Shown: in pieces, positions 10,031 through 19,582 of the stretch | How the letters are laid out: each line of letters opens with the position of its first letter | Numbering within the stretch: the stretch's first letter is position 1 | Source of the DNA: Pseudomonas sp. | GTDB taxonomy: Bacteria; Pseudomonadota; Gammaproteobacteria; Pseudomonadales; Pseudomonadaceae | Reading direction: 5' to 3' | Assembly (NCBI RefSeq): GCF_030698175.1 | Contig: NZ_JAUYNT010000018.1 | Span: forward strand, 62,001-126,000 | Length of the DNA stretch: 64,000 bases | Notes under the pieces: generated by a model | Databases searched by the model: none | What the model saw: only the letters and a program-made list of their open reading frames with translations | What the model was told of the DNA's origin: nothing | Program-made: the position numbers and the translations under genes

Positions 10031-12730
10031 ATGCCGCAGGTGGATCCCGATTTGTTCGACCGCGGTCAGTTCCAGGCTGAATTAGCGCTCAAAGCCAGCC
10101 CGATTGGCGCCTTTAAAAAAGCCCTGCGGCAAATCAATGCGGTGCTCGATGAGCGCTTCAAAAATGGCCGGGAAATTCGCCGCCTGATCGAAGATCGTGC
10201 CTGGTGCGTTGACCAGATCCTGCGCGAAGCCTGGGCGCGCTTCGACTGGAATCGCGAGGCCGAGATCAGCCTGGTGGCAGTCGGCGGCTATGGCCGTGGT
10301 GAGCTGCACCCGCACTCCGACATCGACTTGCTGATTCTGCTCGATAACGAAGACCAGGAGCTGTTTCGCGACTCGATCGAACAATTTCTGATGCTGCTCT
10401 GGGACATCGGTCTGGAAGTCGGGCAAAGCGTGCGCTCGGTGGCCGAATGCGCCGAAGAGGCCCGCGCCGACCTTACGATCATCACCAACCTGATGGAAAG
10501 CCGCACCATCGCCGGCCCCGAGCACCTGCGCCAGCGCATGCTGGCAGTCACCAGCCCCGAGCAAATGTGGCCGAGCAAGCACTTCTTTCTGGCCAAGCGC
10601 GATGAGCAAACCGCCCGCCACGCCAAGTACAACGACACCGAATACAACCTGGAACCCAACGTCAAAGGCTCGCCAGGCGGGCTGCGCGACATCCAGACCA
10701 TCCTCTGGGTCGCCCGTCGGCAATTTGGCACGCTGAATTTGCACGCCCTGGCCGCCCAAGGCTTTTTGGTGGAGTCCGAGTCGAGCCTCATGTCGGCCTC
10801 GCAAGATTTTCTCTGGACGGTGCGCTACGCCCTGCACATGCTCGCCGGGCGCAGTGAAGACCGCCTGCTGTTTGACCATCAGCAGAAAATTGCTGGCTTA
10901 CTGGGCTTTAGCGATGCCGATGGCAAGCTGGCCGTCGAGCAGTTGATGCAAAAGTATTACCGCGCGGTAATGGCGGTGGCCGAGCTCAACGACCTGATCA
11001 TGCAGCACTTTGAAGAGGTAATACTGCGTCACTCCGAGAATCTGCCGGCCGAGCCGCTGAACAACCGCTTCCAGGTGCGCAATGGCTTTCTCGAAGTCAC
11101 CCATCCGGACGTGTTCACCCGCACCCCCTTTGCGATTCTGGAAATCTTCGTGTTGATGGCGCAAACGCCGAATTTGCGCGGTGTGCAAGCCGACACCATT
11201 CGCCTGCTGCGAGACAGTCGGCCGCTGATCAACGACGAGTTCCGCCAAGATATTCGCAACACCAGCCTGTTTATCGAGCTGTTCAAGTCCGCCGAGGGCA
11301 TTCACCGCAGCCTGCGGCGGATGAACCGCTTCGGCATTCTCGGCCGCTATCTGCCGGAGTTTGGCCGTATCGTCGGGCAGATGCAGCACGACCTGTTTCA
11401 TATCTTCACTGTCGATGCGCACACCCTGAATTTGATCAAGCACCTGCGCAAGCTGGGTAAGCCTGGCGTCAGCGAGAAATTCCCGCTGGCCAGCAAACTA
11501 ATCGCCACCCTGCCCAAGCCTGAGCTGATTTACCTGGCCGGCCTCTACCATGACATCGGCAAAGGCCGCGGCGGCGACCACTCGGAACTCGGCGCAGTGG
11601 ATGCCGAGCTGTTCTGTCAGCGCCACCAGCTGCCGGCCTGGGATTCGCGGTTAATCGTCTGGCTGGTGAAAAACCACTTGGTGATGTCGACCACCGCCCA
11701 GCGCAAAGACCTCTCCGACCCGCAAGAGATTCACAATTTTGCCCAGCTGGTTGGCGATCAGACCCACCTCGACTATCTGTACGTGCTGACCGTGGCCGAC
11801 ATTAACGCCACCAACCCAACGCTGTGGAACTCCTGGCGCGCCAGCCTGTTGCGCCAGCTCTACACCGAAACCAAGCGGGCACTGCGCCGCGGCCTGGAAA
11901 ACCCGGTGGACCGTGAAGAGCAAATTCGTCTGACCCAGAACGCCGCCATCGACACCCTGGTGCGCGGCGGCAATGACCAGGACGAAGCCGAACAGCTCTG
12001 GTCGCAACTGGGCGATGACTACTTCTTGCGCCACACCGCCACCGATGTGGCTTGGCACACCGAGGCCATCCTGCAGCACCCGGCTGCGGCCGGACCGTTG
12101 GTACTGCTGAAGGAAACCACCCAACGCGAGTTTGAAGGCGCCACGCAAATCTTCATTTATGCCCAAGACCAACACGACTTCTTTGCCGTGACCGTGGCCG
12201 CCATGGACCAGCTGAACCTGAGCATCCACGACGCCCGGATCATCACTTCATCCAGCCAGTTCACCCTCGACACTTACATAGTGCTGGACGCCGACGGCGG
12301 CTCGATCGGTGACAATCCGGCGCGCAGCAAAGAGATCCGCCAGGGCCTGATTGATGCCCTAAAAAACCCCGACGACTACCCGACCATTATCCAACGCCGG
12401 GTACCGCGCCAGCTCAAGCACTTCGCCTTCGCCCCGCAAGTCAGCATCCACAACGATGCCCAGCGCCCGGTCACGGTGCTCGAACTGACCGCCCCGGATC
12501 GCCCCGGCCTGCTGGCACGGATCGGCAAGATCTTTTTAGACTTCGATCTGTCACTGCAAAATGCCAAAATTGCCACCCTCGGCGAGCGAGTTGAAGACGT
12601 GTTCTTTATCACCGATGCCCGCCACCAACCGCTGGCTGATCCCGAGCTGTGCGCCCGCCTGCAGGCCGCGATTACCGCCCAACTATCCGACGCCAACGAC
12701 TCCAGTACGCCAACGTCGATTCGTATTTAG
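10031..12730 (+). CDS. glnD: [Protein-PII] uridylyltransferase / uridylyl-removing enzyme
   Basis: Cytoplasmic nitrogen sensor that adds UMP to PII proteins when glutamine is low and removes it when glutamine is high. It has 899 residues, matching the pseudomonad enzyme. The nucleotidyltransferase motif [16 protein letters not shown] is at residues 85-100. The HD hydrolase motif [14 protein letters not shown] is near residue 506, and two ACT domains occupy about 690-770 and 805-880. The C-terminus [17 protein letters not shown] is partly repeated just downstream by the duplication scar. Confidence 0.97.
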   Translation: MPQVDPDLFDRGQFQAELALKASPIGAFKKALRQINAVLDERFKNGREIRRLIEDRAWCVDQILREAWARFDWNREAEISLVAVGGYGRGELHPHSDIDLLILLDNEDQELFRDSIEQFLMLLWDIGLEVGQSVRSVAECAEEARADLTIITNLMESRTIAGPEHLRQRMLAVTSPEQMWPSKHFFLAKRDEQTARHAKYNDTEYNLEPNVKGSPGGLRDIQTILWVARRQFGTLNLHALAAQGFLVESESSLMSASQDFLWTVRYALHMLAGRSEDRLLFDHQQKIAGLLGFSDADGKLAVEQLMQKYYRAVMAVAELNDLIMQHFEEVILRHSENLPAEPLNNRFQVRNGFLEVTHPDVFTRTPFAILEIFVLMAQTPNLRGVQADTIRLLRDSRPLINDEFRQDIRNTSLFIELFKSAEGIHRSLRRMNRFGILGRYLPEFGRIVGQMQHDLFHIFTVDAHTLNLIKHLRKLGKPGVSEKFPLASKLIATLPKPELIYLAGLYHDIGKGRGGDHSELGAVDAELFCQRHQLPAWDSRLIVWLVKNHLVMSTTAQRKDLSDPQEIHNFAQLVGDQTHLDYLYVLTVADINATNPTLWNSWRASLLRQLYTETKRALRRGLENPVDREEQIRLTQNAAIDTLVRGGNDQDEAEQLWSQLGDDYFLRHTATDVAWHTEAILQHPAAAGPLVLLKETTQREFEGATQIFIYAQDQHDFFAVTVAAMDQLNLSIHDARIITSSSQFTLDTYIVLDADGGSIGDNPARSKEIRQGLIDALKNPDDYPTIIQRRVPRQLKHFAFAPQVSIHNDAQRPVTVLELTAPDRPGLLARIGKIFLDFDLSLQNAKIATLGERVEDVFFITDARHQPLADPELCARLQAAITAQLSDANDSSTPTSIRI

Positions 12731-12890
12731 GAAATTTCAAGCCCGATGAACTCTGCATTCCAACAAGTTCGAAAAGCACCGCACCCTGCAGGCCAACATT
12801 CAACCGCTCAACTATTATCCGACGCCAACGATCAATCCGCCGCGCCAACAACAATACGTATTTAGGAAGTTGCAAACCCGATGAACAGTG
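12661..12890 (+). repeat. Diverged tandem duplication of the glnD/dapC junction
   Basis: The end of glnD plus the start of dapC is present twice, about 127-135 bases apart. Landmarks repeat in the same order: GCAGGCC (12661 and 12788), ATCCGACGCCAACGA (12685 and 12817), CGTATTTAGGAA (12722 and 12857) and CCCGATGAAC (12742 and 12877). The copies differ by substitutions and small indels, so the event is not recent. The first copy ends glnD, the second carries the start of dapC. Confidence 0.8.
12746..12865 (+). pseudogene. Chimeric 39-codon remnant ORF: dapC start fused to glnD end
   Basis: An ATG at 12746 opens MNSAFQQVRKAPHPAG, which copies the start of dapC (MNSALKQLQP), and runs without a stop into AQLLSDANDQSAAPTTIRI, which copies the glnD C-terminus ([17 protein letters not shown]). 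The stop TAG aligns with the glnD stop. It is the expected product of a tandem duplication across the intergenic junction. It may be translated because it keeps the dapC-type upstream sequence (TTAGGAAATTTCAAGCCCG). A cellular function is unlikely but untested. Confidence 0.65.
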
Positions 12891-14080
12891 CGCTCAAGCA
12901 GCTCCAACCCTACCCGTTCGAAAAACTCCGCGCCCTACTGGCCGGCGTACAACCGGCCGAGCTGCCGGCGATAGCCCTGTCGATTGGCGAACCCAAGCAC
13001 CGCTCGCCGGAGTTTGTCGCAAACGCCCTGGCCGCCAACCTCGACCAACTGGCGGTGTATCCAACCACCCTGGGGCTGCCGGCGTTGCGCGAGGCGATTG
13101 CCAGCTGGTGCGAGCGGCGCTTCGGCGTACCCGGCGGCTGGCTGGATGCGGCAAAGCACATCTTGCCGGTCAACGGCACCCGCGAAGCCCTGTTCGCCTT
13201 TACCCAGACGGTGGTGGAGCGCGGTGACGACGCGCTGGTAGTCAGCCCTAACCCCTTCTATCAAATCTACGAAGGCGCTGCCCTGCTCGCCGGCGCGCAG
13301 CCGCACTACCTGCCGTGCCTGGCCGAGCATGGTTTTAACCCGGACTTCGACGCAGTCACTCCGGACGTTTGGCAGCGCTGCCAGATTCTATTTCTCTGCT
13401 CGCCGGGCAACCCTACCGGCGCACTGATCCCGCTGGCGACCCTGGAAAAACTGATCGGCTTGGCCGACCAATACGACTTCGTGATTGCGGCGGACGAGTG
13501 CTACAGCGAGCTGTACTTCGATGAGAGCACGCCGCCAGCCGGGCTGCTGAGCGCTTGCGTGAGTCTGGGTCGCAGCGATTTCAAACGCTGCGTGGTGTTT
13601 CACAGCCTGTCCAAGCGCTCCAACTTGCCAGGCCTGCGCTCGGGCTTCGTGGCCGGCGATGCGAACATCCTGCAAGCCTTTTTGCTCTATCGCACCTACC
13701 ACGGCTGCGCCATGTCGGTACCGACTCAACTGGCCAGCATCGCCGCCTGGAACGACGAAGACCATGTGCGCGCCAACCGCGACCTGTACCGGGCCAAATA
13801 TGACACAGTGCTGGATATCCTCAGCCCCGTGCTGGATGTACAACGCCCGGATGGCGGCTTCTATCTGTGGGCCAAGGTGCCCGGCGATGACGCCCAGTTC
13901 ACCCGTGAGCTGTTCGCCCAGCAGCATGTCACCGTAGTGCCGGGCTCGTACCTGTCGCGCGAAGTCGATGGTTTTAATCCCGGTGCCGGGCGGATTCGTA
14001 TGGCCCTGGTCGCGCCACTGGCCGACTGCATCGAAGCCGCCCAGCGGATTCGCGCCTATCTGCAGACGGTGCGCCCATGA
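12881..14080 (+). CDS. dapC: Succinyldiaminopimelate transaminase
   Basis: PLP-dependent class I/II aminotransferase that makes N-succinyl-L,L-diaminopimelate from the 6-oxo precursor with glutamate, in lysine and peptidoglycan synthesis. It has 399 residues. The PLP lysine is Lys245 in SLSKRSNLPGLRSGF; FLCSPGNPTGALIP and the aspartate of AADECYSELYF are the other cofactor contacts. The start MNSALKQLQPYPFEKLRALL is the pseudomonad DapC start. It overlaps the next gene by four bases. With dapD and dapE in this window, three succinylase-branch steps are represented. Confidence 0.94.
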   Translation: MNSALKQLQPYPFEKLRALLAGVQPAELPAIALSIGEPKHRSPEFVANALAANLDQLAVYPTTLGLPALREAIASWCERRFGVPGGWLDAAKHILPVNGTREALFAFTQTVVERGDDALVVSPNPFYQIYEGAALLAGAQPHYLPCLAEHGFNPDFDAVTPDVWQRCQILFLCSPGNPTGALIPLATLEKLIGLADQYDFVIAADECYSELYFDESTPPAGLLSACVSLGRSDFKRCVVFHSLSKRSNLPGLRSGFVAGDANILQAFLLYRTYHGCAMSVPTQLASIAAWNDEDHVRANRDLYRAKYDTVLDILSPVLDVQRPDGGFYLWAKVPGDDAQFTRELFAQQHVTVVPGSYLSREVDGFNPGAGRIRMALVAPLADCIEAAQRIRAYLQTVRP

Positions 14081-14424
14081 GCATCACCCTCTACGGCATC
14101 AAAGCTTGCGACACCATGAAAAAAGCCCGCACCTGGCTCGATGAGCAAGGCATTAGCTACGTTTTTCACGATTACAAAACGCTCGGTATCGACCAGGCCA
14201 ACCTGCAGAAATGGTGTGACCAGCACGGTTGGGAGAAAGTCCTTAACCGCAGCGGCACCACCTTTCGCAAGCTCGACGAGGCGCAAAAAACCGACCTCAC
14301 CCAGGACCGGGCGATTGCCCTGATGCTGGCTCAGCCGTCGATGATCAAGCGCCCAGTGCTGGATCTGGGCGAACGCAGCCTGCTCGGTTTCAAGCCCGAC
14401 ATTTATCAGCAAGCGCTGGTCTAA
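14077..14424 (+). CDS. ArsC/Spx-family thioredoxin-fold protein (YffB type)
   Basis: A 115-residue protein of the ArsC family. The N-terminal strand and loop MSITLYGIKACDTMKKAR hold the single family cysteine (Cys11), followed by the helical region and the C-terminal RPVLDLGERSLLGF that matches YffB-like members. These proteins resemble arsenate reductase but a true arsenate role is not established for this branch. It overlaps dapC by four bases and precedes dapD by 46, so it is co-transcribed with lysine/DAP genes, as in other pseudomonads. Confidence 0.88.
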   Translation: MSITLYGIKACDTMKKARTWLDEQGISYVFHDYKTLGIDQANLQKWCDQHGWEKVLNRSGTTFRKLDEAQKTDLTQDRAIALMLAQPSMIKRPVLDLGERSLLGFKPDIYQQALV

Positions 14425-14470
14425 GAACCGCGCGATGCCCTACGAATTAGCCACAATAAGGAATCAATCC

Positions 14471-15520
14471 ATGTCGCAACACCCCGCCACTCAACAAGTG
14501 TTCAGCCTGGCCTTCGGCGTCGGCACCCAAAACCGCCAAGAAAGCTGGCTAGAGGTGTTTTACGCCCAGCCCCTGCTCAATCCAGCCACTGAACTGCTGG
14601 CGGCCATAGCACCCTTGCTGGGTTACACCGGCGGCAACCAGGCCATCAGCTTCAGCACCACTCAGGCCATCGAACTCGCCCATCTGCTCAAGCCACTGGA
14701 TGCCCAGCAAGCCGCACTGCTGACCCGCCTGGCCGAAAGCGAGAAGCCACTGGTGGCGACTATTCTGGCTGAAGACCTGGCGCTGACCTCAACCCCCGAG
14801 GCCTACCTCAAGCTGCAGCTTCTCTCCCATCGCCTGGTTAAACCCCACGGCTTGAACCTGACCGGGATCTTCCCGCTACTGCCTAACGTGGCGTGGACCA
14901 GCCAAGGCGCCGTGGATTTGGCCGAGCTGGCTGAGCGTCAGCTAGAGGCCCGCCTGAAAGGCAAATTGCTGGAAGTCTTCTCGGTCGACAAGTTCCCGAA
15001 AATGACCGACTACGTGGTGCCGAGCGGCGTGCGCATCGCCGATGCTTCCCGCGTGCGCTTGGGCGCTTACGTGGGCGAAGGCACCACCGTGATGCACGAA
15101 GGTTTTATCAATTTCAACGCCGGCACCCAAGGCCCGGGCATGATCGAAGGCCGCGTCTCGGCTGGCGTGTTTGTCGGCAAAGGTTCGGATCTGGGCGGCG
15201 GCTGCTCGACCATGGGCACCTTGTCGGGTGGCGGCAACCTGGTGATCAGCGTCGGCGAAGGCTGCCTGATCGGCGCCAATGCCGGTATCGGCATCCCGCT
15301 GGGTGATCACAACACCGTCGAATCCGGCCTGTACATCACCGCCGGCACCAAGGTGGCGCTGCTGGATGACAAAGGGCAGCTGGTCAAAGTGTTGAAAGCC
15401 CGCGAACTGGCCGGCCAGACCGACCTGCTGTTCCGCCGCAACTCGCAAACCGGTGCCGTGGAGTGCAAGACCCACAAGTCGGCCATTGAGCTGAACGAAA
15501 CCCTGCACGCCCATAACTAA
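14471..15520 (+). CDS. dapD: 2,3,4,5-tetrahydropyridine-2,6-dicarboxylate N-succinyltransferase
   Basis: Transfers succinyl from succinyl-CoA to tetrahydrodipicolinate in the diaminopimelate pathway. I start at 14471 (MSQHPATQQVFSLAFGVGTQ), preceded by AATAAGGAATC, giving 349 residues; the frame opens 12 codons earlier without a site. The C-terminal half is a left-handed beta-helix of hexapeptide repeats (VRLGAYVGEGTTVMHEGFIN onward). FSLAFGVGTQNRQESWLEVFYA is the start of the longer pseudomonad/actinobacterial DapD type, not the E. coli type. Confidence 0.95.
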   Translation: MSQHPATQQVFSLAFGVGTQNRQESWLEVFYAQPLLNPATELLAAIAPLLGYTGGNQAISFSTTQAIELAHLLKPLDAQQAALLTRLAESEKPLVATILAEDLALTSTPEAYLKLQLLSHRLVKPHGLNLTGIFPLLPNVAWTSQGAVDLAELAERQLEARLKGKLLEVFSVDKFPKMTDYVVPSGVRIADASRVRLGAYVGEGTTVMHEGFINFNAGTQGPGMIEGRVSAGVFVGKGSDLGGGCSTMGTLSGGGNLVISVGEGCLIGANAGIGIPLGDHNTVESGLYITAGTKVALLDDKGQLVKVLKARELAGQTDLLFRRNSQTGAVECKTHKSAIELNETLHAHN

Positions 15521-15530
15521 TAAGCACTTG

Positions 15531-15562
15531 TAGGATGGGTTGAGCGCAGCGATACCCATCAA
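15531..15562. repeat. Short palindromic repeat after dapD
   Basis: GTAGGATGGGTTGAGCG is followed by GCGATACCCATC, giving an imperfect hairpin GATGGGT/ACCCATC. A related GTAGGATGGG element lies at 48042. This is a common kind of dispersed intergenic palindrome in pseudomonads. Confidence 0.55.
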
Positions 15563-15586
15563 CAAGCACCGCCAAGGTAACCTCCG

Positions 15587-16792
15587 ATGCTACTTACCTC
15601 GCCTTGGCGTTCTGATTTCCCAGCCCTCGCCGCCTTTGCCGGCGAGGGCCAAACCTATCTGGACAGCGCCGCCACCGCGCAAAAACCGCAGGCGATGATT
15701 GCGGCGCTCTGCGACTATTACCAAGGCGGCGCGGCCAATGTGCATCGCGCCCAACATTTGCCCGGCGAGCGGGCTACCCGCGCCTTCGAGCAGGTCCGCG
15801 AGCAGCTGGCCAGCTGGCTGAATGCCGGTAGCAGCGAGCAGATCATCTTCACCCGCGGCAGCACCGAGGCGGTGAACCTGCTGACCTATGGCCTGGAGCA
15901 CGAGTTTCAGGCCGGTGATGAAATCGTCATCAGCGCCCTCGAACACCACGCCAACTTGCTGCCCTGGCAACAGCTGGCACAACGTCGCAACCTGAAACTG
16001 CTGGTGCTACCGCTGGATGCCAGCGGCGATATCGACCTAGTCGCCGCCCAGCAATTGATAGGCCCACGCTGCCGGCTGCTGGCGATCAGCCAACTGTCCA
16101 ATGTGCTCGGCCGCTGGTTGCCGCTGACTGAGTTGCTGGCCTTGGCCAAAGCCCAGGACGCCCTGACCGTGGTCGATGGCGCCCAAGGTGCGGTGCACAG
16201 CCAGCCGGATATGCAGGCGCTGGGCTGCGACTTTTACCTGTTCTCCAGCCACAAGCTCTACGGCCCGGACGGCCTCGGCGTGCTCTATGGCCGCGGCGAG
16301 GCGTTGCAGCGTCTGCGCCATTGGCAGTTTGGCGGCGAGATGGTGCAGGCCTGCGACTATCAGCAGGCCAGTTTTCGCCCTGCCCCCCTGGGTTTTGAAG
16401 CCGGTACACCGCCGATTGCCGCCGTGCTGGGGCTGGGCGCCAGCCTGAGCTACCTGTGCGGTTTGGATGCAATAGCTGTGGCCGCCCATGAAGCGGCGCT
16501 GCACCGGCAATTGCTTCACGGCCTTAACTCCCGCGCTGGAATTCAATTACTCGGCACGCCACAGGTGGCGCTGGCCTGCTTCACCGTCGCCGGCGTGCAC
16601 CACAGCGATCTGGCGCAACTGCTGACCGAACAAGGGATTGCCGTGCGCGCCGGTCAGCACTGCGCCATGCCCCTGCTGGCGAGCCTCGGAGTCAGCGGCG
16701 CGCTGCGGGTGTCACTGGCTTTGTACAATGACGGCAACGATCTGGCGCGTTTTTTCAGCGCACTCGATCAAGCCCTGGAGTTGCTGCAATGA
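15587..16792 (+). CDS. csdA: Cysteine desulfurase (CsdA/SufS group)
   Basis: PLP enzyme that takes sulfur from L-cysteine as an enzyme persulfide and passes it to a SufE-type acceptor. It has 401 residues, normal for group II desulfurases. Lys223 in SSHKLYGPDG binds PLP; the persulfide cysteine is Cys359 in GQHCAMPLL. It is followed 10 bases later by a SufE-like gene, and tcdA lies nearby on the other strand, the classic CsdA-CsdE-CsdL neighbourhood. An assembly role in Fe-S clusters or in tRNA modification cannot be separated from sequence. Confidence 0.93.
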   Translation: MLLTSPWRSDFPALAAFAGEGQTYLDSAATAQKPQAMIAALCDYYQGGAANVHRAQHLPGERATRAFEQVREQLASWLNAGSSEQIIFTRGSTEAVNLLTYGLEHEFQAGDEIVISALEHHANLLPWQQLAQRRNLKLLVLPLDASGDIDLVAAQQLIGPRCRLLAISQLSNVLGRWLPLTELLALAKAQDALTVVDGAQGAVHSQPDMQALGCDFYLFSSHKLYGPDGLGVLYGRGEALQRLRHWQFGGEMVQACDYQQASFRPAPLGFEAGTPPIAAVLGLGASLSYLCGLDAIAVAAHEAALHRQLLHGLNSRAGIQLLGTPQVALACFTVAGVHHSDLAQLLTEQGIAVRAGQHCAMPLLASLGVSGALRVSLALYNDGNDLARFFSALDQALELLQ

Positions 16793-16802
16793 GCCTGTCG
16801 CC

Positions 16803-17216
16803 ATGAGCCTGCCCGCCGCCGCCGAACAAGCCCTCGCCGCCTTTAGCGCCGCCAGCGGCTGGGAAGCCCGCGCACGGCTGCTGATGCAGTGGGGCGAGCG
16901 CCTCGAGCCACTGACGCCGGCGCAATGCAGCAGCGAGCATCTGGTACAGGGTTGCGAAAGCCAGGTGTGGTTGCTGGCCGAACAGCATCAGCAGCACTGG
17001 CAGTTTCGCGCCGCCAGCGAGGCCCGCCTGCTGCGCGGCCTGCTGGCGGTGTTATTGGCACGAGTGAATGGCCTGAGCGGTGCAGAGCTGGCTAACGTCA
17101 ACCTGCTCGACTGGTTTACTCAACTGGGCCTGACCCGCCAGCTCTCGCCGTCGCGCAGTAACGGCTTGCAGGCGGTACTGCGCAGGATGCAAGAGCTAAC
17201 GGCCACCAGCAGCTAA
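16803..17216 (+). CDS. csdE: SufE-family sulfur acceptor (CsdE-like)
   Basis: Accepts persulfide sulfur from the adjacent cysteine desulfurase. The start is the ATG at 16803 (MSLPAAAEQALAAFSAASGW), giving 137 residues; the earlier ATGA that overlaps the csdA stop is out of frame and closes after five codons. The acceptor cysteine is Cys51 in VQGCESQVWL, the SufE family motif. The C-terminal GLTRQLSPSRSNGLQAVLRRM is also typical. It converges on the binding protein gene 11 bases away. Confidence 0.92.
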   Translation: MSLPAAAEQALAAFSAASGWEARARLLMQWGERLEPLTPAQCSSEHLVQGCESQVWLLAEQHQQHWQFRAASEARLLRGLLAVLLARVNGLSGAELANVNLLDWFTQLGLTRQLSPSRSNGLQAVLRRMQELTATSS

Positions 17217-17227
17217 GTAACAGCGCG

Positions 17228-18067
17228 CTAAAACCCCGGTTGCCAGCTAGCCCCATCTCCCGCCTCGAAGGCCTCTTGCAGGCGCTGCAAATCACCGTTA
17301 TCACGCAACTGCTGCAGCCCCGCATCGAATACTTGGCGCAATTTTTCCCCGCGCGGATCTTTACGGAACAACAGGTCCAACGTCTCACGGCTAACCGGGC
17401 GCGGGTGAGCCAGCAGCTGCTGCTGTTGCTCAGGGCTGAATGAGCGTTTGAGCATGGCATAACCGACGGCGCGATCTTGCAGGTGCAGGTCAACCCGTCC
17501 AGCCAATAACAAACGCATGCCGGCGTCTTCACGGCTATCGGCCTGCACCTTAAAACGCCCGGCGGCGCGCGCACGGTCAAACTCGGCACCGTAGGCATAA
17601 CCCTTAGTCAAAGCGATCGAGTAAGCCTCTAGATCCCTCAGCTCGCGCCAGTCAAAGGCTTGGTCGCGGCGATGAAAAATAGCCATCTGCGCCCTTACCA
17701 GTGGCTCACTGCACAGGCTAAAACTCGCCCGCTCTGGCGTGCAGACATAGGGCATCACCGCATCGATGGAGCCTTTTTGCAGCAAATAGACGTCCCGCGC
17801 CCAAGGGTAAAAAAAATACTGCACGCGGTAACCGGCGCGATTGAACACCGTACTAACCAGCCGGCCAAGAGGCCCGGCGTCGTCACGGGCTTGCTCGACG
17901 TAGGGCGCCCACTCGCCTGTACCAATCAACACCAGCTGCGGGTCAGATGCCCGCGAGTCAAGCTGCTCCGAGGACTGCGCCAATAAACTCAGGCTCAGCC
18001 CGACACAGGCCAGCAACCATGGCCTTGGTTTAATCGCACGCAGTAACAGATCGGTAAGCGCTAACAT
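17228..18067 (-). CDS. Periplasmic substrate-binding protein, family 3 (transporter substrate-binding domain)
   Basis: A 279-residue predicted periplasmic protein of the SBP_bac_3 type. I start at 18067 (MLALTDLLLRAIKPRPWLLACVG), preceded by GAGGTGGAGGCG; a longer frame to 18130 has no better site. The hydrophobic segment at about residues 16-30 is a signal peptide. The domain begins with VLIGTGEWAPYVEQ and has the polar-amino-acid-like motif GSIDAVMPYVCTPERA. No permease or ATPase is adjacent, so it may be a sensor-type orphan rather than a transporter subunit. Ligand unknown. Confidence 0.75.
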   Translation of the reverse strand: MLALTDLLLRAIKPRPWLLACVGLSLSLLAQSSEQLDSRASDPQLVLIGTGEWAPYVEQARDDAGPLGRLVSTVFNRAGYRVQYFFYPWARDVYLLQKGSIDAVMPYVCTPERASFSLCSEPLVRAQMAIFHRRDQAFDWRELRDLEAYSIALTKGYAYGAEFDRARAAGRFKVQADSREDAGMRLLLAGRVDLHLQDRAVGYAMLKRSFSPEQQQQLLAHPRPVSRETLDLLFRKDPRGEKLRQVFDAGLQQLRDNGDLQRLQEAFEAGDGASWQPGF

Positions 18068-18188
18068 CGCCTCCACCTCTTCAGCACAAATGCGCAGCGG
18101 TAATCCCGCGATCCAACACGCCAAGCGCATGCTCTGAGCTTAGGCAAAAAACCTTGCCACTCATTACCGCTTGGCGGCTAGCCCAAGA

Positions 18189-18989
18189 TTAACTGCGCTC
18201 AGATGGCCGCCGCGCGCCGGCCACCAGCTTGTCTACCGCCCGCGCCGCGGCAACCATGCCAAAGCTCGCGGTGACCATCATCACCGCGCCCATGCCACCG
18301 GCGCAGTCGAGTCGCACGCCCTGCCCCTCAAAGCGCTTTTGCAGACAGATACTGCCGTCGCCTTTGGGATAGCGCAGTTGTTCGCTGGAGAACACGCAAG
18401 GCACGCTGTAATGCCGGCCTGCGGTGCGCGAAAAACCGTATTCACGGCGCAGCTCTGAGCGCACGGCGGATGCCAGCGGGTCATTGAAGGTTTTGTTCAA
18501 ATCGGCCACCTGAATTTGCGTCGGGTCCAACTGCCCGCCCGCACCACCGGTGGCGATGATCTGAATCTTACGGCGCTTGCACCAGGCAATCAGCGCCGCC
18601 TTGGCCGTCACACTGTCGATACAGTCGACCACACAATCGAGGTTCGGCGTGATGTACTCGGCCATGGTCTCGCGGGTAACGAAATCCGCCACCGCATGCA
18701 CCACACAGGCCGGATTAATCGCCCGCAGGCGCTCGGCCATCACCGTCACTTTAGCCTGACCGACGGCGCCCGTCAGCGCATGGATTTGCCGATTGGTATT
18801 GCTGATGCAGACATCATCCAGGTCAAACAGCGAGATCTCGCCCACCCCGGAGCGCGCCAGCGCCTCGGCCACCCAGGAGCCGACACCGCCAATCCCGACC
18901 ACCGCCACGTGCGCCGCCGCCAGCCGTTCTGCCCCTTCGCGGCCGTACAGTCGCGCCACTCCGGCAAACCGCAGTTCATCAATACTCAT
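18189..18989 (-). CDS. tcdA: tRNA threonylcarbamoyladenosine dehydratase
   Basis: E1/ThiF-like ATP-dependent enzyme that cyclises t6A37 of tRNAs to ct6A; in E. coli it works with the CsdA-CsdE sulfur relay. It has 266 residues. The adenylate-binding loop VVGIGGVGSWVAEALARSG is at about residues 30-48, followed by DDVCISNTNRQIHAL, the ThiF-type arginine motif. The start at 18989 has GAGGGC upstream. It lies beyond the binding-protein gene from csdA-csdE, which fits a shared function. Confidence 0.93.
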   Translation of the reverse strand: MSIDELRFAGVARLYGREGAERLAAAHVAVVGIGGVGSWVAEALARSGVGEISLFDLDDVCISNTNRQIHALTGAVGQAKVTVMAERLRAINPACVVHAVADFVTRETMAEYITPNLDCVVDCIDSVTAKAALIAWCKRRKIQIIATGGAGGQLDPTQIQVADLNKTFNDPLASAVRSELRREYGFSRTAGRHYSVPCVFSSEQLRYPKGDGSICLQKRFEGQGVRLDCAGGMGAVMMVTASFGMVAAARAVDKLVAGARRPSERS

Positions 18990-18999
18990 GCCCAGCCCT

Positions 19000-19349
19000 C
19001 AAAAATCAGCCGGCATTATAGAGACCAGCGAGGCAATAACACGCCATTAGTCGGTTAATCGCTCGCCGAACAACCCCTGCTTTTAGCTGCAAGCCGCAAC
19101 GGCCCGCCCCAAGCCCACAACCCACGGCGGCCAGTACGCAGCGCCTCAAGAGCAACCGGGCAAAGCCTGCTTAACTGCCTACTGAGATGTGGCGAGGCAT
19201 TGCCAGGCAAAATCCACCCAGCGAACTTATTCGCTGTTTGGCAGACCAACAGCCCAGACAATCCGTAACTGCACCGCACCGGCTCAGGCCACAGCTATAC
19301 AGCCTTAAGAGGTCGCGGTAGGATGCGCGCCGACCGGCAACAGCCGGCA
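19000..19349. other. Intergenic stretch with no recognised gene
   Basis: Between tcdA and the repeat element there is no open frame with a ribosome site or recognisable protein similarity. GC composition is mixed and there is no clear terminator. I see nothing assignable. Confidence 0.5.
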
Positions 19350-19550
19350 CGTCAGGTCATGTGAAAACGTAGCGAGCGAAGGCAAGGCGCAACGCAGCGA
19401 AGCGGAGTAACAGCCGCAGGTTGGCCCGCAGGGCAAGCGAAGCGCAGTCAAAACAGGCGAAAAAGCGCAGTTTACAAGCTGTAAATGAGCATTTTGAGCC
19501 TGTTTTTAACGCCGCATAACCGAGCGCAGTAGTTTTCACATGACCTGACG
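19350..19550. mobile_element. MITE-like element with perfect 19-bp terminal inverted repeats
   Basis: A 201-bp unit begins CGTCAGGTCATGTGAAAAC and ends with its exact reverse complement at 19532-19550. It has no transposase. A 60-codon frame on the minus strand (19539-19357) covers most of it but is an accident of the repeat; this translated sequence is often mis-annotated as a protein in pseudomonads. No clear target duplication is seen. It sits 32 bases before ndvB and may supply or disturb its promoter. Confidence 0.8.
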
Positions 19551-19582
19551 CCCCGTTCCACCCTTTGGAACCTTGACTCTAT

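Noticed and set aside
12649..13227. 192-codon frame across the glnD-dapC junction
   Set aside because: Out of frame with both genes and overlaps dapC; the repeat scar explains its length.
19357..19539. 60-codon minus-strand ORF in the MITE-like element
   Set aside because: It lies within the inverted-repeat unit and is a frame created by the repeat, with no ribosome site or family.
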